Counted from the first letter of the stretch, positions 12,743 to 24,605 are shown. The stretch: DNA of 64,000 nucleotides from Porpolomopsis calyptriformis (GCA_951640195.1 CATOCQ010000002.1:62001-126000); one strand, 5' to 3'. Notes: generated from the sequence alone by a model not told the origin. A program made the numbers and translations.

Positions 12743-14108
12743 ATGGCACCTACAACCGAGGAAAAACAATGGAAATCTGCAAAAGTCGTAGAATACCTCG
12801 AGGTTCCTAATCCAAATGATGGTGAGATATCACCTATGCCTTGTTCTATTTGTTCCGAATCAAAACTTTATAGGCTCTCCTTGCAAATTCGTTAAGAATG
12901 ACTTGTAAGTGTTTATCGATAATGCTTGAATAGTAGTCATTTGATTATTTCCCTCAAACACAGCTGCCTCATCCGTCACCTTGGCCTCCATGCAAAGGAA
13001 GAAAATAATATTATAATGGACGACTACTGGAAAGGTTTGATCCTACAAATAAGAAAAACTACTAAGGTGATACACCTGCTCAAGCTACCCTACCCAATGT
13101 TGACAATGTGCTTTAGAACAAGTATCTTGCTAAGGTTTCATGGATGTATACAGCCAAGCAGTTGTTGGAGAGAAGTGATGTTAAGGCTGATACTAAAAGG
13201 TTGCATCTCAAAACCTACTCCTTCTCCTGTCACTCTATGTTCTTCTTACTCTTGACAGGTATATAAACACATTTGGAAAGCAAGAGCTGTGTGGCTCTGA
13301 TTCTACAGATATCATTGATGCGCAAGCCTTGGAAGGTGAGGGTTATTATATCGAGAAGCAGATATAAAAGAATGAACTGAACTGAACTGAAAATTAAACT
13401 GTAGATACAATCGACATTGTTATTATTAAAAATCAGATCGAAGATCAACCTCCAGTAACCGCGTATTACATGCGGTAAGCTTGACGATAATACCAACCCA
13501 TCTATTATACTAAAATTTCTATTAGATACTTCTGGGATGGGCATAGGCAGGCATTGAAGGTGCGTTCATTGAACTAAACATATACCCTGTAGTAATCTAT
13601 TGGGTGGTAGGGCGAGCCAGAAATATGTGGCGCAACTCACTGTTATTCACTTTGGTCCCCCGATACAGAGGAACAACGCTACTGCTGGTCCTGCAAAAGA
13701 TGGTCCCATCTTACTTGCCTAGGAACCCCTGCCAACATTACCCAGCAGCAGTATCTTAACAATCTCTATGCTATAGAGAAGTTTGCCGACACCCCAAAAA
13801 TTATACTTCAAGTTGCTTTCCAACCCACAGCTAGGGGAGGTCTCACTTATTTTACAGCCGGAAATATTAGGATCGTGAACAAGGCTAGAAAGTTGCTTTC
13901 TTCACAGGAACGCAGTGTCGTCCAAGCCTCTGGATGGATAGCTGCTCACCTCATTGAGGAGTCTCGGTTAAATATGATAGACACTGACTGGGAAAACTGG
14001 CTTGAGGCAGAATTCGGCATAGATAACACAGACTCTTATGAGCCATTAGTCGTTACAGACCAAACATACTATACTTGCCCTCGGTGTAGCTCAGATTTGC
14101 TTATTTGA
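12743..14108 (+). CDS. PHD-like zinc-finger protein, multi-exon, copy 1
   Basis: ATG at 12743 begins a chain of very small exons. The first three (12743-12821, 12874-12904, from 12964) join in phase and give a Cys/His segment ending RHLGLH. Middle exons between 13100 and 13560 are not fully resolved. The last exon, about 13650-14108, reads SPDTEEQRYCWSCKRW then HLTCL, which matches the second half of a PHD finger (CxxC, WxH, xxC). The protein ends in YTCPRCSSDLLI. PHD fingers usually read histone tails. An upstream BAH-like domain is possible but not demonstrable by eye. The Sir2 gene follows 72 bp downstream on the same strand. Confidence 0.6.
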
Positions 14109-14180
14109 TACCTTACCATTCTTCTAGCTTATCTAATACCTACTATCCTTCACCGTGTTACTGCTAAAAACTCAGCTATT

Positions 14181-15331
14181 ATGTTCCCCTCCACTATAAA
14201 ACAAAGTGCAACAGATCTAATGGATGGAATACTGAAAGCAAAGAGAATCGTCGTGCTCTGTGGTAAATCGACCCATCATCATGTTTCATTCAAATACTTA
14301 CCTACTCTCTAGGAGCAGGAATATCCGTGGCTGCAGGTATTCCATGTTTTAGAGGACCAGACGGCTTATATACTGGCAACGCACTATCTGGATTTACCGG
14401 AGTCAACCTGACTGATCTGCTTACTAGCTCATCCCTCGTAGTGAGAAATATATGTTCAAGTGAGGATTAGTTGACCAAGTTAATGTTCTAGACCCAAAAG
14501 CAACAATCACTGCATTGTCAGCTCATTGCCACCCTTGCTGAGAAAGCGGCGATCGCACAACCCACTGCCTTCCACCATTTCCTTCGTGCTCTAGACCTCC
14601 AAGGAGTGTTACTCCGTGTTTACACTCAAAATATCGATGGTTTGGAGCTCAAGGCTGGGTTACATATGTCCTCAGAAATTCACCCCAGTGATGGACCAGC
14701 CCGATGCATTCCATTGCATGGATCCCTAGAGGAACTACGATGCCCTGGCTGCTCCTCCATTTTTATCCTCGAACCATACTACCCCTCTTTGAAAGAGGGC
14801 CAACTACCAGAATGCACTGAATGTCAAATCAATATGGAAAAGAGGGTAGAGCAGGGCAAACGCAGAACGACTGTGCCTCGACTCCGACCCAATATCATTC
14901 TTTACGGAGAACCACATCCTCGAGGAGAAGAAATAGCAAACGTGCAGCAAAATGATCTTGGGTTAACTACCACCCCCAGTCGCCAACTAGATCTTCTCCT
15001 TGTGGTTGGCACTAGCTTGAAAGTGAAGGGTACTACTGACTTTATCAAGCAGTCCGCTAGAATCTTAGCAAAAAATTCCCCCAAATCCAGTTTACAAGCA
15101 TCGCCTCAAGTTATATATCTCAATAATACCTTTACAAACACAGCTACGTGGGCTGGTATATTCGACGCTTGGATAGACATGGACTGTGAAGAGTTTGCAC
15201 GGTTGGCATTGAAAAGGATGGAGGAGATGATTGCGTCAGGTGAAATGCTCGAAAGCAACCACACTCAGGTTCAGGTTCTCTATGGAGACAGAAAGCTTAA
15301 CTACAGACCATCATGGAGGTTATGGTCTTGA
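14181..15331 (+). CDS. Sir2-family NAD-dependent deacylase, copy 1 (complete)
   Basis: Exons 14181-14262, 14313-14440 and 14492-15331 join in phase to 349 residues. All sirtuin signatures are present: GAGIS with AGIPCFRG (NAD site, interrupted by intron 1), TQNID, the catalytic His in PLHGSLEEL, two zinc CxxC pairs (CPGC, CTEC), a YGE motif and VVGTSL. The length is that of a bare catalytic core, without long extensions. Known family members remove acyl groups from lysines or act as ADP-ribosyltransferases or NADases. The substrate here is unknown. The neighbouring PHD-like gene makes a chromatin role plausible, by inference. Confidence 0.93.
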
Positions 15332-15799
15332 TAAAATTACTGAATTAGCATCTATTACGCTGCATGCATGTCGCATCAAACTTTCCACAAATATTAATCA
15401 ACTTGTATTGCTGCATTCCAAGCTAGTTACTATATAAGTCTACTACATACGATTTGTGCTAAACCTGTGTAGACATGTTGAGCTGTGTGCAGGTGTAAAT
15501 TAGCAAGTTCACATGCGCCACTCCCATCCCATTTTGGTATGCAAATGTGATGTCACGCATAACATATCAAGTTGCTTTGATACTGTATTGATTAACTCCC
15601 AGCTATCTTGTCTGTGTATGCGTGAATATCAACTAGCTGTTATGTACTTATGAAGTGATGTGCTATGAAGTGATGTGTGAGGAGCCTAAGTAGTGATCAA
15701 GAGCTGTGACTCACACACGAAACTACTTCCAGCACCACAATGGCTATACGCATGCGATTGAATGAATGCTTATTTTTTCACCACATCTAGATAAATTTT
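15332..15799. other. Intergenic, nothing recognised
   Basis: AT-rich spacer after the Sir2 stop with several short ATGAAGTGATGTG-like direct repeats near 15645-15690. No gene or RNA is supported. Confidence 0.4.
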
Positions 15800-16447
15800 A
15801 TGCTGATTATCTTGTTTTCATGCAGTTATCCACCCACCCCCAAATGTAACTACCCTTGGAACCAAATGATGTGTTCTTCTCGATGCTTGGATGCGGATAA
15901 TAATCGGTGGTCGAACGATCGCTCTCCTGTTCCACCAAGCGACACCATCTGGCTCTTTGAGGAAATCAGCCACCCTTTCACACAACCTGACTTGACCCTC
16001 AAATTGAACCAGCAAAAGCAGATCATTTTACATGCTTTTTGCAAAAGCAGAAACAAACATCGACACTACACTCTCCCTCTATCGACCACACTTCAGATCG
16101 CTCTTCTTGACCTTGAATACTGGGCGAATGTTGCTAACCCTCATCCCAGTGCAAATCGTATCACACGTTACCTGGAAAGGCTCAGGTCTGATCTCTGGGT
16201 TGAGTTATCACAAAACCATGGCAGCTTTGGCTCTAGCTTCCAACCTAAAACGACAATACCGTGGGCAGTTAGAATGAATCACTTTTTTGGCCACTCTTTC
16301 TTCGGCAGACGGGAGTACCTTCAGAAATGCAAGGCAAATGGGTGGACTCCATACACCCATGAAGACCCAACCTTATACCGTAAGAGGCAGCTTCTGCATA
16401 CACAAGCTTCCCTTATCTCATCATGCTTTCCAATTCAAACTACATAG
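15800..16447 (+). CDS. FGHS-motif domain protein, paralogue A (solo)
   Basis: The open frame has ATGs at 15800 and 15866; which is used is unclear. It encodes the domain also seen at 17438 and 21361 (minus). Shared landmarks in order are a DLEYWA segment, RYLERLRSD, PWAVRMNHFFGHS, and a C-terminal CKANGW then EDPTLYR. Unlike the copy at 17438 it is not followed by a readable JmjC domain; sequence to about 17200 looks decayed. It may be a solo domain gene or a truncated JmjC gene. The family has no function known to me. Confidence 0.5.
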   Translation: MLIILFSCSYPPTPKCNYPWNQMMCSSRCLDADNNRWSNDRSPVPPSDTIWLFEEISHPFTQPDLTLKLNQQKQIILHAFCKSRNKHRHYTLPLSTTLQIALLDLEYWANVANPHPSANRITRYLERLRSDLWVELSQNHGSFGSSFQPKTTIPWAVRMNHFFGHSFFGRREYLQKCKANGWTPYTHEDPTLYRKRQLLHTQASLISSCFPIQTT

Positions 16448-17437
16448 AATGGCATACTTTATTCGAAACCCATACAAACTGGCTAAGCAGGGGGTTCCAG
16501 CTATGTCTCCAGCAGCTAGAATCACACACGAAACCTCCCCGGTTTGACAGAGGGCACTCTGTGACCTGTGCGCTTGCTTTGTTCCTTGGAGTTAACGGTG
16601 AGAGTAAATGAAATCAACATCTTGGCTTAGGGATGCTCTAATGCTATATGCTTCTCTTTGCTACTGGCATCAATGAAAATACAGCCCAACAGTGGGCTAA
16701 CGATGTTCAGGAGAAGAATATCAACCCAGATTCCCATGGATACAGTGTAAATACATCATCACCTACCCATGAGGCTGATCTTGGGTAGGTCTGTAAGACA
16801 CACATGGTTCACATTCACTCATTGTGATCATTTAGTATTTCACAGCTAGCAATGAATCTTTCAGCTGATAATGATCAGCCAGTGGGATCCCATGGTGCAT
16901 TTCATTCAGATGAATTTACCAAGCTGATACTGATCCAAGATCCAAGCTGAGATAGAGGGGGGGCAGCCTCAATTCTCCGATAACAGTGTTACCATTCCTC
17001 CACGATTCGAAAGGAAGATGAAGACGAAGATGAAGACGAAGATGATAATGAAAGTTTCTTGATGTTTTTTGTTTTTTTACATGCGAACAGCAGCTGCAAG
17101 TTACCATGGGACTTACAGATCATTGTAGCCACCTTTCCTCAGCGGTATACCTCACACCTCCACAATCTGTATCCTTCACTTCAATAAATTATAATGAGGA
17201 TGATGGTTTTCACCGTAATATTTATAACTCCTTCAACCAGATGAAGGAGTAGTGGAATGAATCAAATGGCAAAGAAAACGTCAGGGCTTCTTTGTCACCC
17301 TCAAACTTGAGAATATGGCATTCATTTATAGCACATGATCTAATCCAAGTCCTGGATAGAATCATATCGTCTTTGTAGCTTTCAAACTCTTTAATCGAAT
17401 AAATACCCACGTGACCCCCACACATACGTTCATTATC
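16448..17437. other. Decayed coding remnants and GA-rich microsatellite
   Basis: Short open stretches, such as 16423-16611, may be remnants of the 3' part of paralogue A. An imperfect GAAGATGAAGAC-type tract lies near 17009-17050. CACGTGA at 17408-17414 sits 24 bp before the next start codon. Confidence 0.35.
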
Positions 17438-20117
17438 ATGGCCACCCAACCGATAGCCAACAAAGAAGGAGAGCTATTTGATGATGAGGCTTTATGGCCA
17501 GCCAAGACATCCACCCTCTTGAATAAACCGTCCAATTTCTGGCGCTTCTCAGAATTATCAACCCAAACAACATTCAAGCTCTTTTTCTACCACAACAACT
17601 CACTGCGATCTCGCGAAATACACATCCATTACCGCTCTATCCTTGCTTTCCTTGACCTGAGTCATCGCCACAGCTGCCTTGAAGCAGAGAACCAGGTACG
17701 ACATGCAGGACGAATCAAACAGTACCTCCAGAACCTCTGTTTGGCCGTGCAGCATGAGTTGTGGTTTGAGGATCGTAAACTGCTCACTCAAGCATCATTG
17801 CGATTGAAGACGGTGAAGCAATGGGCCGTCAGAGTCTACCATTCATTTGGACACTCTCAAACAGGTCGCCAACTCTATGCCGATCGTTGCAAAAACGAGA
17901 ACCGTCTGCCTTATGAAGATGACGATCCGACTCAATATGGTGAGTAATCTTATCAATATTGGGTGCAACAGCTGATATTAAATCGCTCACTGAAGATTGG
18001 AAGAGTCACATATCCAGGGTCGTGTCATTTGGGAACGAGATGCTTGCGACCGACACTTGGTCAGACTCTCCAGCGACGGCTGGCACTTCAAGCGATGCCG
18101 CTCAAGAGAAATCTGACTCGCTGCAATATCTTATTGCGATCGGATTCATCAACCATCCCAATGAACTGGGCCAAGGAGTGAGCGCCGCTAGTCTTCCCCA
18201 AAAACGATCTTTGTCCGATGATGAAGAACCCACGAGTCGAAAAAAACATCAACCAGCTACGATATCTGGTATGTGAAGTTATTCGCATCGCATCATCCTT
18301 ATGAAGAAGAAGATAACGCATAACATCAGCACCCCTCACCCAGAATAAGCACGACTACTTTACTTCGTTGAGGGGAGTGAACTTTCCCCAGGACGCATCC
18401 TCGATTCAATGGGCCAATGGGTCGCAAACCGTACTTCCATGGGTTCACGTTCCGGGCCATCAAAATGCAGTCCGTCCATCATTTTGTGCTCGTTCTTGAT
18501 CAGCTAACTGAAGCTTTGTTAAGGACGCTAAATTAGTTGAGGTGCTTGCCAAATCACCTGATGGTTCATCTGCAACCCATTCGATAAACAACTGGGACTT
18601 GGATGAAACTAACTATGTCGTTATCCCACCAAGAGAACCTTCCCAACCACTTCATGCCATCGATGAAGCCGTGCGACTCCATCTCGCTAATCAGCGATGC
18701 ATTATATTACAGGGTCAACATCTTGAAGGTCCGGAGACGTTTTGTAAGGAGGAGATCGAGGCAGCAAGGGGTCCATTAAGCCAGCCAGTTCAGTGGCATG
18801 GTACGTAAAATCCATCTCTACGATTACTGTGGTTTAATATTGTATAGACGCAAGATTGCGTGCAGTCGGTAGGTCCAAGAAGGAGTCAGATGGCATCATC
18901 CACAGCCACTCTTCCCTGGGGGAGTTTATCGAGGCATCTGAGGATGTAGACATCTGTGGAAATATCCTGGATGCCCCTTCACTGAGAAATGCCGCCCCCT
19001 CTATTATATGGTAAGAGTGCTGAGAGCTTGTACATTGGCTTATTTCAACAAGTAACCTTAACAGTCGAATAAGTGACGAAGCACTCGCATTCCAGCTCAC
19101 AAAACATGAATCATTCGCGAAGTTTTGGAAGCACCCTCCAAAGGACAAGTCGAAGCATCACAAGATGCCGAATACTCGACAAGAACTAGTCCTTCCAGGG
19201 CCACAGGTTATTCGGATGTGCACCTGGCAAATGATGCAGTGGAACCTGCTGATGCATGCTGGCTTCGTAACATTCCCCCACAAGGATGCTAACGGCTTGT
19301 GTACCTGGATCTATGCGCACGCCGGGATAAAAATTTGGGCCATTATTCGACCTAGATACACAAAAAGTCACAACTCCCGGAACAAGTTGCGCAGCCTGCA
19401 CAAGGATATTTGCTTCAGTCAACTACACCAACTGAATCAACATGCTCAGATTTTCACGACGTTTCTTTCTGCAGGGGAGATTCTGTAAGTTTTTATATTA
19501 TTAACGCTCTAAAAATTGATTACTCATGCTCATATATTGATTCTATGTGTCAGAATTATGCCTCCTGGCATTTGGCATGCCGTATACACCCCCACGCCAA
19601 GCTATTGTTCGGGAGGTCACTTTTATACCTATGAGACGCTTCACCTCACTGAACAATCGCGGGACTTCGACCATATGCATGGTCATTTTTCAACAAATGC
19701 AAATCACCACGTCTCAAGGTTGCTTTCTCGCATGGTTTTAGCGCTTCCACATGTCGCCAAAAGTCGAAGTGAGCACGTGAATGAATGATATCCCCTCATT
19801 TTTGTTTAAAAGCTAGCTTTCCAGAAATATATCGACGGCCATTCTTGGCGCTGGCCAGAATGATTCTCAAATCGAATGAGTACCTTTTGCCGGGTGAGCA
19901 GAAAAGGCCAGACCTTCCGATGACCGAGTGGGATGTCCTTTTTCAGGAGGAAGAAGGAGAAATCAACGAGGCCCAGAAACAGATCAAGGCGATACTAGAA
20001 AGGGCAGGAATCAGCCTGACAGCTATGGAGTCAGAAGTACTCGTCAGTGGAGAGCATTGGATGGCGCTCAGTGAAGAAAAATGTTTATCCACCGAACTTT
20101 TTCTTCCACCGCCATAG
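17438..20117 (+). CDS. JmjC-domain protein with N-terminal FGHS-motif domain (paralogue B)
   Basis: ATG at 17438 opens an exon carrying the FGHS-type domain (RLKTVKQWAVRVYHSFGHS, then DDDPTQY). A donor after that motif joins in phase to exon 2 (ADIKSLTEDW), followed by a basic linker (KRSLSDDEE, SRKKHQ). Further exons lead to a JmjC domain: the Fe(II) ligands HKD are at 19279-19287, the distal His in IWHAVYTP at 19576-19578, and the cupin-like strand GIKIWAIIRP lies between. A helical, acidic C-terminus ends at 20117. JmjC proteins are 2-oxoglutarate oxygenases, many of them histone lysine demethylases. The two-domain fusion is visible; the target is unknown. Confidence 0.8.
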
Positions 20118-21360
20118 GGACAGTTTCTATTCATTATCTATTGATGTGCTGCTATCATATGCCTGTACTTTGTTACAGTTTTACAATCGATACAATTGAG
20201 TTGGACTTTGATGCTCATGTCTCACGTGAAAAAAAAAAAACATACATGAATACATACATTACCTTGCCTGCGATGAAACCAATTACAACCTCATGTAACC
20301 TAGTAGATATGCCGAACACAATCTGCTTTATTTACATATACAGAAAGGTGGCAGCTTCTGGACTCCCTATCCCTTAGGGAGATAGAGCCCCACGTTGTAC
20401 TTGCGGTTAGTGTTTGGCCCAGCAGATGCGCTACACCCTTGAAGCTATTATCTCCCTCGGTTCACCCGTGTGGTTGAATGGTTGGGTCGCGTCGGTTGGC
20501 TGGGTGGGTTGCGCGCAGCTAACTCAGCCTCTGTCTCTCGTAATAGAGCTGCCTTCATTTTCTTCTTTTTATTCCGCTTCCACTTGTTTTGTTTGTAGTT
20601 TTTCCCTCGTTCAACCTGTGCTGTTGAAGTGGGAGAGAAATAAGAATAAGAATAAGTTAATAAATCAATACGCAATAAATAAATTCACGTTGAGTAGCCT
20701 GCCTACTTGGAGGTTCCGAGGTTCGTACCACGGCCACACGTGTAGATGATTGTCTGCTATACAGTAGTCAAAGGATGCTAAGTTATCGAGCGGCTGAATG
20801 AACTAACTTGTTTGGCTGCACGATGCATGTTGGCAATGGAGCCCTAAGCCTCTGTTCGATTTCGCCTGCGAATGAAGAAGAAATCTCCTCTGTGGCTGAT
20901 CATCATCATCAGTCTAGATATTTGATATCTGGTGTGGCATGAGACCCATAGATCCCATTCACGTACCAGCTTTTGAGGTAGAATGTGCCAATGCGACATC
21001 CAATGGTGATTTATCCACATGTGTTGGGTCGATACTTATATCGAACTCAGGGATCTTGACTGTGGCTGATCGTTTAGTCAGGATATCTGATGTAGCATGA
21101 GAGCGATGGATCCCATTCACACACCAGCTTGTTGTGCCAAACAGGTGTCGCCTTTGTCGAGAAGGTCGGCTGCAGAGAGTAAAACGTTTGAAGGGCCCAC
21201 AGAGATATGTTCCCTCGCTTTGTTCAGTGCGCTTGCAAGGCTGTCTATAATACGATGACCCGAATTCATCCAGGTATTTTGTTTTTTATATTTGTTGAAA
21301 ATATCTGTCCATCCTATTATAGAACGTAGTATAAACCATCAGGACTTTGGGAGCGATTCA
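20118..21360. other. Intergenic with a local duplication
   Basis: No gene is supported. Two related segments, about 20891-20985 and 21060-21145, share CTGTGGCTGATC, a GATATCTG(G/A)TGT core, and GATCCCATTCAC, offset by about 168 bp. A TAAGAATAAGAATAAG tract lies near 20641. A CACGTGA occurs at 20223-20229, not close to a start codon. Confidence 0.45.
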
Positions 21361-21882
21361 TCACGTACGATATTCCAATGGGTCGCCATGCATATAACTC
21401 TCCCAGCCCTGTTCTCTGCATGTGGTGAGATAAGCGTCACGGTCAGGCTTTGAGTGGCCAAAGGAGTGCATCGTTCGAACGGCCCAAGGCCGGGTACTCC
21501 AAGGTTGTTCATTAAAGCTGGAAGGGGGTTCCATTGCGAAGAATTCTTCAAGGAGGTCATCCCTTAGCAGCTCTAAATAGCGCGACATCGATTTATCTCC
21601 AGAAACCAGGCTAGCCCAATATTGAAGATCAAGAAACGCAACCTGTTGGCACAGCATGAATGGCAAGGAAAAGTGGCGAGACTGATTCGTGATGATATTA
21701 AAGGCAATGAATTCCAATGGAAAATACTTCCAGCGTATCTTTGTGTCGGAACCCATCGGTTTGAACAGGTAGTTCTTTGAATTCTCCAATTCAAATAGAC
21801 ACAGCCAGCTGCTTGGTTGAACCTCTGAGATGCCATCCTGCCATCTATGGGTATCGTTGAGAATAAAATCGAGATCTGCCAT
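21361..21882 (-). CDS. FGHS-motif domain protein, paralogue C (solo)
   Basis: One uninterrupted open frame of 173 codons from ATG 21882. It has all landmarks of the family: FLDLQYWAS, SRYLELLRDD, RPWAVRTMHSFGHS, and CREQGW followed by GDPLEYRT at the very end. The frame stops exactly where paralogue B has its first donor after DDPTQY, so it may be a solo domain or the first exon of a gene whose remainder is lost. No JmjC sequence was found downstream on the minus strand. It is opposite in orientation to A and B. Confidence 0.6.
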   Translation of the reverse strand: MADLDFILNDTHRWQDGISEVQPSSWLCLFELENSKNYLFKPMGSDTKIRWKYFPLEFIAFNIITNQSRHFSLPFMLCQQVAFLDLQYWASLVSGDKSMSRYLELLRDDLLEEFFAMEPPSSFNEQPWSTRPWAVRTMHSFGHSKPDRDAYLTTCREQGWESYMHGDPLEYRT

Positions 21883-23120
21883 TGGATTCGGATTCGGTAG
21901 TGCTTTCGGAACTTGTGAATGTTTGTTAATCCTATATTTGGTAGGTGTTCAAATCGAGCCCAGCATAACTTATGCTTGGCTGCGCACTTCAAAAGAGGCA
22001 GTTTGGACAATCGTGAGTGTAATTATAAAAGAAGGATGAACCATAAAATCAAGTGAGATGTTGAGGTCATCTCCATTGGAACTAAAATCGATGAAATTTT
22101 ATCACCGAAGGTCTCTTTTTCTCGTTTGAATAGTAGCGACTTTCTCATTGTATTACAGCATTCGTAACTGAAATTTACTGATAAACAGATCAACTGGCAC
22201 TGATTCGTGGTGATCATGCAATGATTAGATGTACTTTGGGCATGGTGAAGTCAATTTAATGTAGACTAGTCAGCTGCCGCCTTAGCTAAATGTAAGTTTT
22301 CCAATTTGCCAATGATCCGCACCTACAAACCTACTCTGTGGTATTGTTTTTCAGTAACTAGAAATTTTCATCACTGAAAAGATGTGAGGGGGTGATTGAG
22401 TGATTTAGTTACTGTTTTTCGTTGATTTCCCTTCCCTTCCTTCCAACAGTCTCATTTTGGCAAAGGTTTGCTAATGTCTTCAACCTTATCGATAGCCTGT
22501 ATTATGGAACGCAATACTTGCCTGCTAAGAAAACTTTAAATGCCGTCAATCTACGACATGCCAAGGTAAAGGGCCTCGGGTACACCTAGTATAGCAACAT
22601 AAGATTAAAGTACGGCTGAAAGACATCTTTGTGCTTCTTCAGACGACTCAGAATCACTTATTTCTCACTTTGTAATGGAGCGTGACTGCCATCCTTGATG
22701 ATGTTGGAGAAGCGGTGAATGGTTTGCACCTTGGTGAGTGGTCATCTGGATACCAACACAAAAGGTCATAATGAAAATTCAATTCATAGGGAATATCCGA
22801 CGTGCGTGAGCAGATGAAATGTAGGAAAAGAGAGTGCGGGAGTGAGAATGGGTACGAGGGCCACCCTGAGAAGAAGGTAAAGAGGAAGTTGGCTAAGGGA
22901 GAACAAGGTGGAATCTACAGACGGGAGGGATGGCAAGGGTCACCATCCATGCTTCTCTACTGCATCCGAGAGATTGCGTGCCGAATCTTGATAACCATAT
23001 TATTCAACACAGGGGCCTGATATTCAGATTTTTTAATGAAAGCCTTACCGTTCGATCCCAACCTCAGCATTTCCATCCTCTCGCCGTAACCGTTTGAAAT
23101 CGTTTTGATCTCTCTGACCC
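21883..23120. other. Intergenic, includes dispersed repeat and one basic ORF
   Basis: No confident gene. Bases 22501-22590 match 37478-37570. A 72-codon plus-strand frame at 22802-23020 is rich in Lys/Arg (EKKVKRKLAK) but lacks support as a gene. Confidence 0.4.
22501..22590 (+). repeat. Dispersed repeat, copy 1 (about 90 bp)
   Basis: This stretch shares GGAACGCAA, TTGCCTGCTAAG, AAAACTTTAAATGCCGTCAA and GACATGCC with 37478-37570 in the same orientation. The second copy has a short insertion of about 8 bp. Probably remnants of one transposable element or of its terminal repeat. Confidence 0.7.
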
Positions 23121-23686
23121 CTAACCATCAATCCCATGGCTCTCCGTCGACTGTGGTCCAATGGGGTCATTATCAGTCCCCGGCTGGGTTGGCGCAGTGA
23201 CGATCCCACAGTGGATTGTTTGCTGGATCTCTTCGGCTATCTTGCCATCGCCATCCGTTGTCGACTGGGTGTTTACCGACGGCTCTGCTATGGTTGTCAT
23301 CTTCGTGTTCTTTGAATTGACATAGACGGTCGGTAGTGTTTCTTCAGTTTCCTCATCCGACAAAAATTTGGCCTTCCATTGCTTTCTTCTTCTCGGGCTG
23401 ACAGCTTTGGGGATGTTCATCTCATTCGCCTAACACGTCCCCTCTGTCAACCTGAAAAAAAGGAAAAGAGCAAGCTCACCTGGTGATGTTGGGCAGCGTG
23501 ACTTTGATTCCCCGCAGATCCTGGTCCCATGGGGTTTCCCTCACCCTCCATCTGGTCTGAGGTCATAACCCTCTGAGATTGAGATCTAGTGGCCAAGTGA
23601 GGCGACGCGGACACAGTCATGAAGAAGACTGCTGGAGATGGTCGTAGTAGAGGACCGTTCAGGTTCACCCTGTCAAACTGTGGCAT
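23121..23686 (-). CDS. Small two-exon hypothetical protein
   Basis: ATG at 23686. Exons 23480-23686 and 23121-23429 join in phase across a 50-bp intron to 171 residues. The product is hydrophilic, with a basic patch (PRRRKQWKAKF), an acidic DEETEET stretch and a Gln/Thr-rich C-terminus; no known domain. It looks nuclear or disordered. A CACGTGA at 23703-23709 lies 17 bp before its ATG, in the short spacer shared with the divergent F-box gene. Confidence 0.5.
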
Positions 23687-23801
23687 TTTAAGCGACCCTA
23701 GCCACGTGAATAATCGATTTTAGTTGAGAGTGAGTCAAAGCGTCGAGGTCGACTTAGTATATAGAGCAGCCGAAAGTCTCCCAAAACCACCATCATCCAT
23801 C

Positions 23802-24605
23802 ATGATTTCCCTTCCCATAGATCTGTGGCTCAAAATTATCCCCTACATTCAGAACTCGTCCCAAGATCTGCTCGCACTGGCACTAGTAAACAGGAACTTT
23901 GCCTCCGTTGTGTTTCCATTCCTGGCCCGATACATGCTTGTCGATCCAATGCCAAAGCCGCAACACCCGATTCGTTTCCTTGAATTCACCTCCATCAGGA
24001 ATTGGCACGGCGGTTGGGTTCAGCAAAATTTGAAGAGGGCTGGGAGCAACCTGAGGGTCACCAGGTTGGGATTCAATACGTCCGGTTGTCAGTGTTTCAG
24101 GTTATTCCTATGTGTCTGGGTTTTATCGCTAACCCCGCATGAAGATGACTGCGTCGAACTCACGCACCTAAACTTTTTCCACAACGTGTGGCTCAGGGAA
24201 GTTACCCTCTCTGGATTACGACTAAGACGGCCGGGTAACGTCAACCTAATCGATATCTCGAGGATATTTGCTGGATGTTCTATGGAAGATTTGACCAAGT
24301 TCACTCTCGATCTTACACGGGCCAACTGGGATAACTGCATCAAAGTCAATTGGGCCCTCCTCGACGCATATCTTTCCTCGAGACCTTCCCTTCAATCTGT
24401 GCACATTTTAGGCCCTCTGTCTGTGATGGAGGTCAGCGATATCATGCCACTGGTCACCGCGAAGGGCATCCTTGATGTCACGTTCAGGCCAACTTTGCCG
24501 GAACCATCGGTACCATTGGTACCATGGCCATCTATATCTGGGCGGATACGTAGGAGGAAGTTTCGAAGAAGGAAGGGGAGTGGAACGGGGCAGGATACAG
24601 GTTGA
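23802..24605 (+). CDS. F-box protein 1, left arm of palindrome
   Basis: Single-exon frame of 267 residues from the ATG at 23802, chosen because the F-box follows directly: SLPIDLWLKIIPYI, then DLLALALVNRNFASVVFP. This is the usual Skp1-binding helix set, followed by weak leucine-rich-repeat-like segments (LRLRRPGNVNLIDIS, LSSRPSLQSVHILG). F-box proteins select substrates for SCF ubiquitin ligases. It is paralogous along nearly its full length to the minus-strand gene at 25382-26125. The two are convergent. The extreme C-terminus (RIRRRKFRRRK) differs from the partner. Confidence 0.8.
   Translation: MISLPIDLWLKIIPYIQNSSQDLLALALVNRNFASVVFPFLARYMLVDPMPKPQHPIRFLEFTSIRNWHGGWVQQNLKRAGSNLRVTRLGFNTSGCQCFRLFLCVWVLSLTPHEDDCVELTHLNFFHNVWLREVTLSGLRLRRPGNVNLIDISRIFAGCSMEDLTKFTLDLTRANWDNCIKVNWALLDAYLSSRPSLQSVHILGPLSVMEVSDIMPLVTAKGILDVTFRPTLPEPSVPLVPWPSISGRIRRRKFRRRKGSGTGQDTG

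Larger units (their letters stand above)
1..14719 (+). repeat. Long direct repeat, copy 1 (pairs with 49282-64000)
   Basis: This segment reappears in the same orientation 49,281 bp downstream. All open frames between 655 and 14108 recur with identical length and translation, and the text lines I compared match base for base, including the long AT-rich array. The left edge is the window edge, so the repeat may extend further left. It carries a tentative gene, the Crinkler-like gene, the AT-rich array, the large unknown gene, the PHD-like gene and the start of the Sir2 gene. Confidence 0.97.

Noticed and set aside
20690..20750. tRNA-like GGTTCGTACC box
   Set aside because: There is a box B-like sequence but no matching acceptor stem or box A in either orientation.
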